NCBI GenBank assembly: GCA_020064725.1
Contig: JAGTWJ010000003.1
Span: 372,001 to 436,000 of the forward strand
Source of the DNA: Drechslerella dactyloides
Lineage: Eukaryota; Ascomycota; Orbiliomycetes; Orbiliales; Orbiliaceae
Length of the DNA: 64,000 bases
Reading direction: 5' to 3'
Within the stretch, counting starts at the first letter, position 1. The number at the start of each line of letters is the position of its first letter. The notes under the pieces are model-generated. The model was given only the letters and a program-made list of their open reading frames with translations, had not been told where the DNA came from and searched no databases. Shown one piece after another: positions 1-12,200 of the stretch. The position numbers were made by a program, and so were the translations under genes.

Positions 1-763
1 GTATTGCGTGCCAGTGCGTGGACGTTTCAACAGTTCCGCTTCCTCATCTGCAGTTGCAGAAGCCGGTATCGAGTCCCTGTGGTAAGGCAGCGAGAACGGT
101 GTGGTGTGTGGGTTGATGAGCAGGTTGAACAGTTCCAGCTGCAGGGATGCAGGCGACGGTAGCGATAGAATCTGACAGGCAGTGGATAGCAGAGTGGGGT
201 TCACGTAGATCTCCTTGAAGATTGGGAGGTTGAAGTCCTGGGCAGGTGATTGGCTGATTAGCAATTCAGGTCGGAATGAGAGGGGTTCTTGGTGGCGCTA
301 GCCAGCTACCTACAGGATGCATGAGATGCTGGATACCCCAGATGTCGGGACCCGAAGGTGGCCATGGAGGGAACGCCTTCCCGACGATTCGCCTGCAGCG
401 GTAGGACAGATATTAGAGGCTTGCATGTGCATACTGCCGTCTTGACAGGAGCAAAGTCAGGGGCGTCTGCCGGACGCATGCTGGAGGTCCGGTGGGTAGC
501 GGAAGGCGATCGAGGCGGCGAGATGAGATGGGATGGGATGGGATGGGATGGGATGGGATGGGATGATATAAGCGGCCAATCGAATAGCTTGCTTACCTGT
601 GTGGCCACTCGCCCTTTCGGCCCTTTTCTACAGCCTCTTCACATGCCTTCTTCGCGGCCTTAAACAGCGCCGGCGGGAGGACGTCGTCGACAATCACGAA
701 CCCGTCGCGCGCGAAAGCTGCAAGGTCGATTTCAACCTTTCTTTCCGTCTCGTCGGCCGTCAT
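1..763 (-). CDS. phytanoyl-CoA dioxygenase family protein, 5' part (3' end outside the window)
   Basis: Non-haem Fe(II)/2-oxoglutarate oxygenase of the PhyH family. Three exons are visible: 597-763, 314-392 and 1-237, joined across GTAAG..CAG and GTAGGT..CAG introns with the frame kept. The start is the ATG at 763-761. The N-terminus (AAFARDGFVIVDDVLPPALF) is the usual opening of the family. Exon 2 gives GKAFPPWPPSGPDIWGIQHL and exon 3 gives LQLELFNLLINP followed by YHRDSIPA, whose H-x-D is the first half of the iron-binding facial triad. The distal His and the 2-oxoglutarate Arg lie beyond base 1. Substrate cannot be told; fungal members range from lipid to secondary-metabolite oxidation. 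Intron 1 carries a GGATG microsatellite. Confidence 0.85.
531..565. repeat. GGATG microsatellite (7 perfect units)
   Basis: Seven head-to-tail GGATG units, preceded by a degenerate GAGATG, inside intron 1 of the PhyH-like gene about 30 bases from its donor site. Confidence 0.95.
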
Positions 764-2588
764 TGTCGTTGCTCCCTTTTCAAAGCTGGTTGTATAAACG
801 TTTGGGCAGATGCGGGTATAAATTATGAGATTTCAGCAATTGCATTGCAGACCGAAAGGAAATTTCTGCGATCGCATCAGCATTTATTCCTGCATGCAAG
901 ATCACGCCGAGGGAAGAATCTGCTTACGAGAAGATTCACAGCTTCCGGTTCCGACTTGCGTACTTCGTGCTTCTGCCTATCTCGAGCCGAATTAAGCGAC
1001 CGAGGCGACTGGGTCGACTTGACGATCGAGGACTCCATCCATGCATGCAACATGCGCATGCATCGTTCCTGCTCAGGCGACGTCGGCCACCGTCCTGTGG
1101 CGCCGGATTGTTGCAGCGTCAAGTCGCATTGCAGGGCTACATGGAGAAAGTACCGTTCTGGTACCCCGCGATGGCACGTCGCGTCACTAGAACACATCGA
1201 TACTGTGCGACTTGGGCGTCAAGGCCTTGGATGCAAAGCGCAGTGGCGTGTATGTCATCCGAGCCACACGGCTGCATGCAAATCTGCCTCTTTGAGGGAT
1301 CTATCCAACCGTCGACCCATATATTTACCGGCTGCGTACCTACCGACCACTGCCTGGCTAAAGCCTTTCGCGCGTGACGGCCCTTCTAGCTTCTTTCGCC
1401 GCGACTTAGCTTGGTGGACGAACATATATATACATACTGGCTGCAAAGCCCAATCTTTTCGGCCCTCGGAGCCGATACGGAAGGTTTGTATCTGAGGGGT
1501 TTCCAAGCTCAATTGGATGTCGATTACTTTGATACACCCACTTTTCAGACCAGCGTTGCTTCAAATCAGCAGTGTCACGGCGTCCTACACGTGCGACAGG
1601 TCTGTGAGCCTGGTAGCCTCACAGCTTTTTCTCTCAAGCACCAGCGCCCTACTCCTCAAATTTTATCAATGTGCTGGCATGGAGGTATACATTCCAAAGT
1701 TTTGTGATCCTATAGTTTGGGTACTCTGGCTACTGGTCGCTGGTATCCATAAGTAGATTCCTACGCTTATAGAACTGGCGCTGGGGAACTCCAGCGGCTC
1801 ATGAAAACCTCGCACAAGTCAGAACTAACATACGTTTGGGGCCGCTGCGGTTAGTGGTGCGTGTTGTCTCGCAAGCCAAACGCCTTCCGGTGCGTGGGAA
1901 ATCTATAACTTTGTCTGTGTCACCGAATGTTACGGGCTTAAGCCGCCTTCCTCCTATGGGTGGAGACCTCGTTGCATCGGACCATATCAGTTCACACAGC
2001 GCAGCGCTGCACGCAAATGGCAGTCAGCGTAAGTCCCTTCCTACAACTGGTCATGCGCATACGCTCCAACAGAACTGGGCAAGTTTCACGCAAAAGGAAA
2101 TTCGTTGTGCACCTGTATGCACGTATGCCCTGAATCTGGATAACCGGCCGAATAGACATGCTATGGGGCTCCTCATTCATGCACTTGTGGGGTCAACGCT
2201 GCAACAAAACTGTGAACATCGATAACACAGTCAAGATGGAACTCAGCCGTGCCTCGCAACTGAAGTATTTCAGGTCCGGTCTCATGCGTATAGCCTTGTA
2301 ATTTCTTCTCGAAGTTTATAAGATTGAGCTCGCCGCCTTCTAGCTTCTAGACTGTACTGTATCCCTTCGATATCGATATCTTGAAGCAACATTGATTTCA
2401 CCGCGCCGACATAACATTGTGCATGCATACCAGTTGGTGTAGTGTCTGTATATTGCTGGACCTTCCTATATCGACCTTCTTCATAATTACAGGACACTCA
2501 TTACAAACGGCTGCATCCAATTTATATTACCTACAGACATAGTCAACCCTAGTACTTTTCTTTACCTAAGTCGATATCGTCTTCCACA
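764..2588. other. intergenic, no supported gene
   Basis: About 1.8 kb between the divergent PhyH-like gene and the 127-aa membrane protein. Open frames here (the longest overlaps PhyH exon 1) show no domain, signal peptide or consistent splice pattern. It presumably holds both promoters. Confidence 0.6.
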
Positions 2589-2972
2589 ATGTCATATAAG
2601 CCTCACACACGCGACGTCACCGCATACAGTCTCCGCCCAGGCGCGGTCATCGGTGGCGTCGTCGCTGGACTTGTGGGTCTTGCTTTCATCGCCGGCTTCC
2701 TTATCTACATCAACCGTCGAATCCACATGAAGAGGGCCCTTCAAGCTAAAGTCAGAGTTCACGACCCGGAGAACACCGACACTTTATCCCGCGTCAGCAC
2801 CTATGTGGACGAAAAAGACTCTGATACAGACACCATTTATAGCCCGACAGAGCGGTCGCCAGTCTTCCTGCATCAAGATGCCGACTTTTCGCAGAACGAA
2901 AAATATCCAGTGGAGGAGCAGAGGGGAACTCGCCCACCGCCGTTCCCCGTCTACAAGGACATAGCTCTGTAA
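2589..2972 (+). CDS. small single-pass membrane protein (127 aa), function unknown
   Basis: Single-exon ORF with a short N-terminus, one strongly hydrophobic Gly/Ala-rich segment at about residues 18-40, then NRRIHMKR (positive-inside signal) and an acidic Ser/Thr/Asp tail (VDEKDSDTDTIYSPTERS). It ends in a proline motif, RPPPFPVYKDIAL. The predicted topology is outside N-terminus and cytosolic C-terminus. I recognise no family. The gene at 4634 has the same plan (short head, one TM, RR, acidic tail, PPP near the end), which suggests a pair of related or convergent membrane adaptors. The ATG follows a CACAATG context. Confidence 0.6.
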   Translation: MSYKPHTRDVTAYSLRPGAVIGGVVAGLVGLAFIAGFLIYINRRIHMKRALQAKVRVHDPENTDTLSRVSTYVDEKDSDTDTIYSPTERSPVFLHQDADFSQNEKYPVEEQRGTRPPPFPVYKDIAL

Positions 2973-4633
2973 CTGCGATGATTGGAGTTATTCGATGGCG
3001 TTGGAGGGAGCTCTAACTCTATGTTGATCGATGTGATAAATCTTGGGCCAGCGGATTCTGGCATGCTGTGTATTATAGATTTTTAATTTTTGTTGTACGG
3101 CGTTTCATTTGCGGGCTACCCAGTTGGAGCCACTGTTAATATTGAATTTGAATTCAAGCAGAGTTAGCTAGTTGCATTCTATCGATATATTTGTTTTACT
3201 TTGGAGTTTGAAATAGACAACATGAATCTGTGTCCTTAAATTTGAAAACCAGCCCCAGCTTTTACTAATGCGCGTTCCTGACAGATTGGGTGCATCGATA
3301 CGTACGACAAATACACTTCCGCCGCGTGCCACGGAAACTCGAGTGCATATGCAGGTTGCTAGAGTTCGGCTTGAGTTTGCGTGCGTACACAGACGATCGT
3401 GCGATCCTAAAGGAGCTCACCTACGACGCATGGCGTTGTAGTCTATGCGGAATCTAAGTTCATTGGCAGTCACTAAAAATTTGTTGACTCGTGCACTGCG
3501 CCGTCCTTTTCGCGATCTCATGCTGCACACATTAGTATATACCGACTACGGCGCCGTGGCGTGTTGGTTGTTGGGAAAGCCCATTTGAGTCCACGTTCAA
3601 CCTCATTCTACTAAAAGCCTATAATTCAACCGGATAGTTTCCCGATACTGCAATAGCCATAAATGAATATTCCGTTATGGCATATTAAGCCCACTGTTAA
3701 AATACTTGCGGTGGCATGTGGCGGGGGTAGCATACCGTGTATCAGCGGGGATCTCCTCCTGCATGCTGGCGAGGGAGAAAAAAATCAATCTTGATACCTC
3801 ATCGATCAGGAACGGTACGAATTTGGTGAAACATTTGGTGACATCGCTATCGACGTAATTCTCACCAGAATGTCTAGGTTCACATTCATCTATTCTTGTC
3901 GCCGGGTTAAGCGCCAGGCGTCGACGGAGAACCCACACTCATGGCAGAGCACCATACAACCCCTGCAGCTCTGAAAAAAAGTTTCGACAGACGGACGGCT
4001 CGCATTCAAGCAAGAAAAGTGGGTGCCGACATTTCGGCTAGCATGCACCACTAAGCTCAGCCCTCAGACTTTTGACCCTGCAGGCACCTGCAGGGCCAAG
4101 CTGCATGTCGCATTGAGTTCTCACCCAAGCCTTGCCGTTTCGTCGTTTCAGGCAGTCCAAGCGGCCATCTCCCCTGTCCCCGAGCTCAAAGACAGCTCTA
4201 CCGAGGTGACTACCGGCCATCCTCATTCGCTCACGGAGAACTGGAGCGTCGGCATCCGTGCGCAGAATCGAATAGCTGCTCGACTATAGGGCGGCATTGT
4301 GCCCTCATCCGACCTATCGATCATGCTTTTCATTAAGCCCACTTATCTGAGTCGCGCCGCGGGCTCGCATTGCGGAGCGTTTCGAAATTTCAGGTCGCCA
4401 AAGCGGTGTTGAGCGCCACCAACGAGGACCATGGGACCATCTGGGATAAAATTTATATAATTGCGACGGCGCCCTTCCCCTCTGAACAGATGCTCTGTCG
4501 GTGCTCTGGTATACGGTAGTTCATTCTAGGACGGAAACTCCGTATTGTCATGACCATATCTGCCAATCTCTTTCGAAGTCTTTATCTGAACAGTTACGCC
4601 GACACATATTTCCTTCGCCTACCCCCTTTCACC
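2973..4633. other. intergenic, no supported gene
   Basis: Short open frames on both strands only, with no recognisable protein. The 3' half includes the promoter of the next gene. Confidence 0.55.
4454..4460 (+). promoter_or_regulatory. TATA-like element of the 135-aa membrane protein gene
   Basis: TATATAA about 175 bases upstream of the chosen ATG at 4634. Position fits a fungal core promoter with a medium 5' UTR; assignment is inference. Confidence 0.4.
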
Positions 4634-5041
4634 ATGTCTTTACCTACAGACCGCCCAAACGCAAACTCTGCTCCTTTCAACGCCGAGGAGCCCCAGAGGA
4701 CGTCATCCTCAGGCGACGTCGGACGACTAGTCGGACCCATCGTCGGCATCATTGTCGTCCTTATCATATTTACCATCCTTGTCTATCTTTGGCGGCGCGA
4801 GACAGCTCCCGAACACGAGCTCGAGAGAGCATCAGAAAAAAGCGATCTCGATGTCGATTCGGACCTTGAGCGCGGCCCTACACCCGAGCCCGTCTACCGA
4901 CCCAGGAACTCCAATCGGGATGCTCCGAAGATACGGTCCGTCCATTTCGATAGCTTCGCAGACAACTTACTGCCGCCGCCGTATACGAAAACCCCAGAGC
5001 CGCGGAAGCCAGAGCCGGCTGTCGTTCGAATAACACAGTAA
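4634..5041 (+). CDS. small single-pass membrane protein with a PPPY motif (135 aa)
   Basis: The start is the ATG in the strong context CACCATGT. An in-frame ATG at 4550 would add 28 residues but has a poorer context. Residues 1-30 are polar, 33-52 form one transmembrane helix (Ile/Val-rich), then YLWRRE and a charged cytosolic tail. Residues 114-117 read PPPY, the PPxY motif that binds WW domains such as those of Rsp5/Nedd4 ubiquitin ligases. Single-TM proteins with cytosolic PPxY motifs are known Rsp5 adaptors, so an adaptor role is possible but not shown. The plan matches the 127-aa protein 1.7 kb upstream. Confidence 0.65.
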   Translation: MSLPTDRPNANSAPFNAEEPQRTSSSGDVGRLVGPIVGIIVVLIIFTILVYLWRRETAPEHELERASEKSDLDVDSDLERGPTPEPVYRPRNSNRDAPKIRSVHFDSFADNLLPPPYTKTPEPRKPEPAVVRITQ

Positions 5042-6726
5042 CTTGAACGTCTTCTCATCCGCTGGTATCGCAACCGGAACTCCATTACGTTCGGAAAATA
5101 TCAAATGCGACCGTGCAAATACTATTGCCGGACAAGAAGCTTCGAAGGGTCGTTTGCAACGTTTGAAACATCCTCATCACAGGCGCGGTTTACGCGCAGC
5201 ACTGCAACAAGCCCCAGCTGCCAGCCCCAATATTCTGAACGCCAAAAACGATGATACGAAACAAATTTTATATCCTTTAAAGCAAGCCTGGAGGACAACC
5301 TTCAGGCGCGCTTACCTTTAGCCCCACCGGAGGCATGTTTTTATGTTTTTATGGTCTATGAGGTTGTTCTTGCGCCTTCGTTTGCACTTTTCACAAAATT
5401 TTCTTTCTTCTACTATTACCCTGCATTGGCACCATGTTTGGGGAGGAGTTAATTAGGTATCTAGCTGAGTACTTGGAGTCTGGAGTGCCGTTCTTTTAGC
5501 CAGGCCAGCGATCTTTCTTCTGTATCTATATAGGCAATTAAATATCCGTATATGCTAAGACGACTAGATTGCGCTCATCGTATGTGAATGTAGGTCCTAG
5601 ATGTATGCACGGAGCGCTCCTGGCCATACCCAAGGGGGTTGCTTACAGCGCACGGCCGCGAGCCCCAAATTGGCTGGAAAATTACCATCATGACGCATCG
5701 CTCGATCCGGAAAACCAACATAGTGTTGAATATTACGTAACCAACACCATATATGCATGCATACTCCTATGTGCAAAAGAGCTGTTGGGTGAATGCTCTA
5801 GCGCTAGCCTCCATTCCAGGCGCTATGACCCCCCTCTGCGCTGTGTGCGCAGATACGCTCGTTATCGGCTCATGATCAGCTGCGATATCTGACCGTCGGC
5901 CTGCCTTGCCCTGCGCTTACATAAGACTACGCGGTAAATACAACGTGCTCAACGCGAGCATCAACCGCAGGTCGCAGGCGCATACGCGATAGACATCCGG
6001 TGGGGCTGATTTGATCGTGGATTCTATGGCTCTACATGCCACACAGCTCGACAAACATAGAGCTCTCGGCGTACACTACAATATTAACCAACCCACTCTA
6101 TACGGAGCAAAATGTCTACGGAAGAAAGGTGTCCTCGGCCTGATCAATGCCACCGTAGCGGCCTGCAGAATCTATCAGCTCTAATGGGTTCAATGATCAT
6201 CCCCCAAAAGGCCGAGTCTTCGAAGCCCTGCAGCGGCCAGCCTGGCATCGTAATTATATAAAGGGTCAAATTCTCTCGCCCCCTTTTTTCCCTCCCTTTT
6301 TTTCTTTACATCTTTCATCGTCCTCTCTCAAGCTCGCATAAGAAATACTCAAGCTCGAAGATACTGCACTCACACAACAGCCGTCGATAGCTGAGAATCC
6401 CATACTCGACTCATGGATACCGCAAACTCGAGGAAGCTGGCATTTACCTCAGCTGAGGTTCTTTAGCCTTTCCCTTCCGACAGGGCTTACTTAAAGCTCG
6501 ATAGCGCACAGACATCCGGGTTTTCGAGACCTCAAGCTTCTTCAATCTAGATATCTAAGCTACTCACACGGTTTTCTAACGGCAGCAAAGCTCGGACAAG
6601 CTCCCTGCGATATTCGAATATCAAACGTTCCAGCTATTGTTGCTCACTAGCATCCGCGTTGATATATATCTCCTTCGCATCAATCGGTACACTCCCATAC
6701 TCGATACTTGCGACTGTACAGCAAAG
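5042..6726. other. intergenic and 5' leader of the kinase gene
   Basis: No supported gene. The right part contains a TATA element at 6255 and a long pyrimidine-rich stretch at about 6273-6330, so the last 400 bases or so are probably the 5' UTR of the kinase gene. Confidence 0.5.
6255..6262 (+). promoter_or_regulatory. TATA box of the SRPK-like kinase gene
   Basis: TATATAAA followed about 20 bases later by a CT-rich tract rich in CCCTTTT, a typical fungal initiator environment. It lies 465 bases before the chosen ATG, implying a long leader or an unseen 5' UTR intron. Confidence 0.5.
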
Positions 6727-8453
6727 ATGTCGCCCAGCCAAGAAAACAACTACAGTGGTTTTTGGTACGATGTCCGTCGTCAACTCCGTACACTCTTCGA
6801 AGCCGCCTTTGAATGGCGCAACAAAATCAAGGAGGTTGATTTCTCGGGCACTAAATGCGATCCTCACCCGTTCCCTCATCCTGACTCTGACCGCCTTGAA
6901 CACTGCTACAAGTACGGCTACGGGAAAGGCAAATTCTACCCGGTTCAGCTAGGCCAGCGACTAGGGAGCTACCACATCAAGGCAAAGCTTGGCCATGGAA
7001 ACTTCGCTACTGTCTGGCAGGCCGAGCCGATCAAGGGCCTGTGCACTTCTGGACATCAATCCGTCGCCATCAAAGTCTGCAGCAATAACAAGAAGGATAA
7101 TAAGGATGATGTCCTCGAGGCCAAGGTCCTTAGAAAGCTTGGAAAGAGGTCTGATGGCAAGGGTGACTTCGGTAAAGATCATCTTATGACGGTTGATGAG
7201 TGCTTCAATGTTCCAGGACACTTTGGGGATCATTTCTGCATTGTTTCAGAGTCTATCGGCCCAACCTTGGATCACTACCTCTTGATGGTTGAGAAGCAAA
7301 ACCTTGGCTCTTTCGACTATAATGTCGCTAAGAAAGTCACCTTCCAATTACTTTCAGCCGTCACTTGGCTCCACGCTGCTGGATATGGTCACGGAGGTGA
7401 GCAATGCCAACATTGACGTCAGTCTACTAAGAGATATTTCACTGACGTTCGAACACATAGACATCCACCCCTACAACGTCCTTATGAAAGAACAAGGATA
7501 TCAGGCTCCCAAGAACGCCAAACGAAATGTTTGTTATGCCAACTGTAAACCGGAAGACAAGCCTTATATGCCTCCGTATCTAGTCTCCTGTATCGACGAT
7601 GACTTGGCCGTCGGTGCTCCCTTGAGCTTCGAGACTTGTGATGCCAGACTTGCCGACTTTGGTCAATGTAAGTGCTTCTCAAATCTTCTAGTCCCCGGCA
7701 CATCGTACTAACATAACCCTGCAGCCTTCAAGAAAAACCACCCAAGGCGTCTGTATAGGATGACCACGCAAAAGGGTCTTAGATCTCCTGAGTGGGTCAT
7801 AAAGCACGCTCCGATCACGATTAGCATCGACATTTGGTCTATCGCGTGCATGGTAAGCAATCCTAGTGCAATGCGCGAAATTTAACCCTTCGAAGATATT
7901 CGAACGTCGCTCTAACAAGCTATCTGATTAATAGGCTTACCGTATGGTCACCGGAAAGCGCCTTATGGATATCCAAGAGCGCTACATCGACGAGAACGGA
8001 CAACCAACCCAGAAGCGAACCAAATTTGACATTAACAATGAGCATCTGCCTATGATGGTTGAGCTCTTTGGAACCCCTCCTCCTTGGATCAGGGGCAAGT
8101 GGGCCGCTTCTAACTTGCCCCCGATCAACTGGAAATCTACGAGCCCGGAAGGCACACTCCACAAACGCATCCAAGATGATTGTCCATCTAGCATGTCTAC
8201 CGAGGAGGCCGAGCTCTTCGAAGACTTCCTTCGCAAGGCTTTTGTCTGGGACTACCGTTTCCGCGCTACTGCGAAGGACCTTATTCAGCATAAGTGGTTC
8301 CAGTCTATCCTTACGGACGCCGATAAGGCCAGCATCGAGGCGATACTTGTTCCCTCTAGGTTTGAGGGCTTGAATACCATCAGGAATCAATACGCGAGGT
8401 TGCGCTCCTTGCCGGTCAAGATCGGTGGTCTCTTTGCCCAGAAAGTGGATTGA
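6727..8453 (+). CDS. SRPK-like serine/threonine protein kinase (507 aa)
   Basis: Exons 6727-7396, 7461-7667, 7725-7852 and 7935-8453, joined at GTGAGC/ATAG, GTAAGT/GCAG and GTAAGC/ATAG. The protein has the SR-protein-kinase N-lobe: YPVQLGQRLGSYHI, Gly loop LGHGNFATVW (88-97), VAIK lysine K116 and a Glu at 131. After the spacer come the catalytic loop HGDIHPYN (222-229), DFG (289-291) and SPEW (activation-segment end, SPE for APE). The catalytic-loop Lys of HxDxKPxN is His226; the Asp and Asn remain. Many fungi carry expanded, diverged SRPK-like kinases of this kind. Classical SRPKs phosphorylate RS-domain splicing factors, but the substrate here is unknown. An in-frame ATG at 6637 could add 30 residues. 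Confidence 0.85.
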
Positions 8454-9216
8454 AAGGGTATTGTTACCCTTGTTTCAATTTTTTCTCCTTTCAACTCTCG
8501 TTTGTGCGTGCAGAGCGCTATGCATACGCATTATTACATCCCAGCCGTCGGGCTTACGGCACTAAAAAAAATATAGACTTTGGGGAACGTCTATCGGCTA
8601 TGCATAGTAGGCAGCTTGAGGCTGTTGCAGGGCCTTTCCAGTGTGTTAAACGAGGCTGGTGGCTAGGGTATTGCCGAAGACCTAGAATTAGAACTTTTGA
8701 GACGGCTACTAAGCGCTTAACTAAGTAAGTAGTTTAGAACTTGACATGATACAGATGAAGTTTTTTATTATCATTTTCAATTCGACATTGTTGATGTAAG
8801 AACACACATAGGCGTTGACATAAGCACCGGCACAAATATTTTGCAGTCGAGGCCCTTGTGTCCTACAGATCTTACCTATTCATAAAGGCCGGAGCTTCTT
8901 GTGATGAACTAGACTACATAAAGGCCTTAACTACAAGGCACCCGACTAAACCTATATGGAAATATCAAGAAACACAAACGCTTTGTAACTGGGTATATGG
9001 ACCCATGAAATGTAGGTAATATAAAATGTAGACGGGGTACTTCTATGGTCTAGTAACCGCGGAATTAATATAATGACAAAAGAAACACATACGCGAGAGG
9101 TATGAGATAACGAAGAAAACCCCAACAGAACCTTCTTGCCTGGAACACCAAAAAATGCAAGCCTGCCGCCATGCATGTGTATTACTCAATCAATAACAGT
9201 ATCAACCAGTCGATAA
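8454..9216. other. convergent 3' region, no supported gene
   Basis: Lies between the 3' ends of the kinase and the ABC transporter. A/T-rich with no convincing ORF; it probably holds both polyadenylation sites. Confidence 0.55.
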
Positions 9217-12200
9217 TCAATAATGGGCTGCCTTCTCCTTGCCGCACACGTTCAGGAACACTTCCTGCAGCGTCGTCCCATTCATGCTGTACTCCACCAC
9301 CTTGCCCTCGCTCTTCAGCCCCTCCATCGCCTTCATCGCCCGCGCAAACGTCAGCCCTTCCCCGCCCTTCCGCAGCCCGAATCGCACCTGTCCGCTGCCG
9401 CCGTGCGTCACAAAGTTCTCCACGCACTCGCCGAATAGCGCCCGCACGTCACGCTCTATCCCGCTTGCGCCTTCGCTTACTACCGCCCGGACATGCCAGT
9501 AGCCGCCGTACTCTTCGCGCAGGCTGGTTGTCGTTCCGGAAGCCAACAGGCGCACCGCGATGATTGAAACAGACGTCGCCAGCGCCTCCACTTCCTCCAT
9601 GCTGTGCGTCGTCAGCAGTGTCGCGCGGTCCCTTCCTAGCGTTCGCAGCGTCTTCCACAACGTTCGCTTCGACACCGCGTCCAGCCCCGTCGACGGCTCG
9701 TCCAGCAGCAGTACCGGCGGGTTGCCTAGCAGCGCGATGGCCACCGACAGCTTCCTCTTCGTTCCACCGGATAGCTTGCTCACGCGCTTTTTCGCGAAAC
9801 TCTGGATTCCCAGCGCGGCCATGACGGCCTCGGCGTTGCGAGTCGGGTTGGGTACGCCGCGGACTTCCGCGTAGAACTTGAGCGTGCTGATCACCGTCAG
9901 GTCATCGACGGCGTCTTCCTGCGGACACACGCCCGTCTCCGCGCGGGCTTCGACGAGCTGCGAGAGGATGGACTTATCCTTGACGAAGACATCGCCGGCA
10001 TCCGGCTTAAGCTGGCCGCGGATCATGTTGATGGTCGTCGACTTGCCCGCGCCGTTGGGACCCAGGAGGGCCATCGTCTCGTTCGAGGAGACGGAAAGGG
10101 TTACGTCATGGACGGCTTCGGTGCCGTTGAAGGATTTGTGGAGACCAAAGCATTCGAGGAGCGGGCGGTCGCCGTACTTGTCTTCCTTGGCGGCAGTGGT
10201 GGAGGTGCCGTCTGCCAGCTTGCGCGTCGAGGCTGGATTGTGCGCGAGCTCGAATTCCATACTGTCGCGGCTGCGGGTCGGCTTCCGGAAGCGGAGGAGG
10301 ACCCGCGAGAAGACGTTATACTCTAACGCCATGAGCAGCAGACCGAGGAATAGGATCTGGAGGATCAGGTTGAAGTAGACGCCCCCAAAGAGGTAGAACG
10401 TGAATGGGTTCGGCGGGTTCGCGACCTCGCCGTACTTCCCACAGAGGAATGAATACGAGTTGCTCGCGAGCATGAACGCGCGGACGAGGTTCGCAGCGGG
10501 CGAGGTCAGTCCCAGCCCGGCTGCGAGCTGGTTCTGGATGTCAAAGCGGGATAGCGGCGGGGCGTAAGTCGCCGTGAGGACGACGCCGATGAAGTAGAGG
10601 AAGAGTAGGATCAAGTGGATCACCACAGCCATGAAATAAGCCAGCTTAGCAGAGAAGTATAGCGACAGGATAAAGCAGCCGAGCACAGTCGCGATACCAG
10701 TGAGGATGATCGCGCCGAAGCAGTACCCCAGTCCGTAGAACATCTTGGTGTACGGACCCGCGAGGAGAAGCGCCAGCATTACGACCGCGACGATGAGAAT
10801 GAGCTGCAGCTCGAAGAGCAAGTACGCGCCCCACAGACTGACAGGGCTGACGCCGTTGCTATACTGCAGAGACCGCGTCTTTTGGATCCGCTCGTACGTA
10901 GGGTAGATGATAGCTGCTGTGAACCCTGCGATGGTAGCCATCCCCAGAAACAGCGCGAAGGGCGTAGCCAAGAAGTCGTATGTGGAGTTCATCCGTCGGA
11001 TCCCTCGGACGCTGGGCCGCATTGCTGGGCCGCTGCGTTTCTTGCTCATCATGTTGGTGACGGTCGAGAGCATTTGGTATCCAAAGGAAGCACCGTGGAG
11101 ACTGTTCCCCTCATAGCCTTTGCCGAGCGCAATTCGTGGCTCCTGGCCATCCGGCGCGAAGACGCCGACGCGTTTGCTGTAGGAGGAGCCTGCGATTGGA
11201 AGCGATGTTGTATAGTTATCCAACGTGTCAGCGTAGATAAGCCTCCCGGTAACGTCTGTCTTTGCGGGTTTGCTAGAACTGCTGGAGTAGTCGAAATATT
11301 CGCCTGGGAAGGCGTTCTTCAGAATCTGCTGGCCTTCGCTTCCGTTCTTGAATACGTCTCGTGGGCCGACTAGGATTTTTTCGTACGAGGACGGGTAACT
11401 GGTTTCTGGTGCGTAAAGAGACTCGTACCAGTCCTGGGCGCTGCCGGAAGCTGCGTTCTCGCGGATTTCCTGGGATTCTTGTTGGAAGAGGGCGATGCTG
11501 GAGGCGCAGTTGTGGAGTCCGCCTGCCTTTTGGATATCCTTCGCGTTGGTGCCCTGCATGCAGGCTGCTGCGACGGCGATGGGGATGAGCAGCGTCACGA
11601 TGACGGCCAGCCAGTTATGCGGGAGGACGCTGTACCGCTTCTTGAACAGGACCCAGATCTGGCGGAACTTGCTGATTGGGCGGCCGTGGTCGAGGAGGCT
11701 GGCGGGGTTCTCGAGGGCGGCAGCTGCGGCGGCGGCTTCATCATCGCTGCCCGAGTCCTCCTTGTCCTCGCCAAGGGCCTCGCCGCTGGCGACTTTCAGG
11801 AACACCTGCTCGAGGGTGGGGAAGCCGACTTCGTACTTGTTCGCGCCACCGATATCGCCCCTGGCAAGCTCGTCGAGTTTCTGGGATGCCTCCGCGGATG
11901 TCTTCGCGTGCGCAACCTTGTTCGCTAGGCTGTGGTCCGTGTAGATGTCGTAGCCGTCGCCGTACTGCGCCTTGAGCGCGGTGCTGGAGCCGTCGACGAC
12001 CAGCTTGCCCTTGGACATGATGACGACGTGGTCGGCCAGCACGTCCGCCTCGTCGAGGAAGTGCGTAGTCAGCAGGATGGTGCGCTGGGCGACGCCCTGC
12101 TGGATAATCTGCCAGATGTTCTGTCGCGATAGCGGGTCGACACCGCTGCTGGCTTCGTCGATGGTGACGATTTTCGACCCGCCGATGAAGGCGATGGCCA

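Noticed and set aside
599..1495. 298-codon plus-strand ORF near the left end
   Set aside because: It overlaps the first exon of the PhyH-like gene on the other strand and has no domain or signal; composition looks random.
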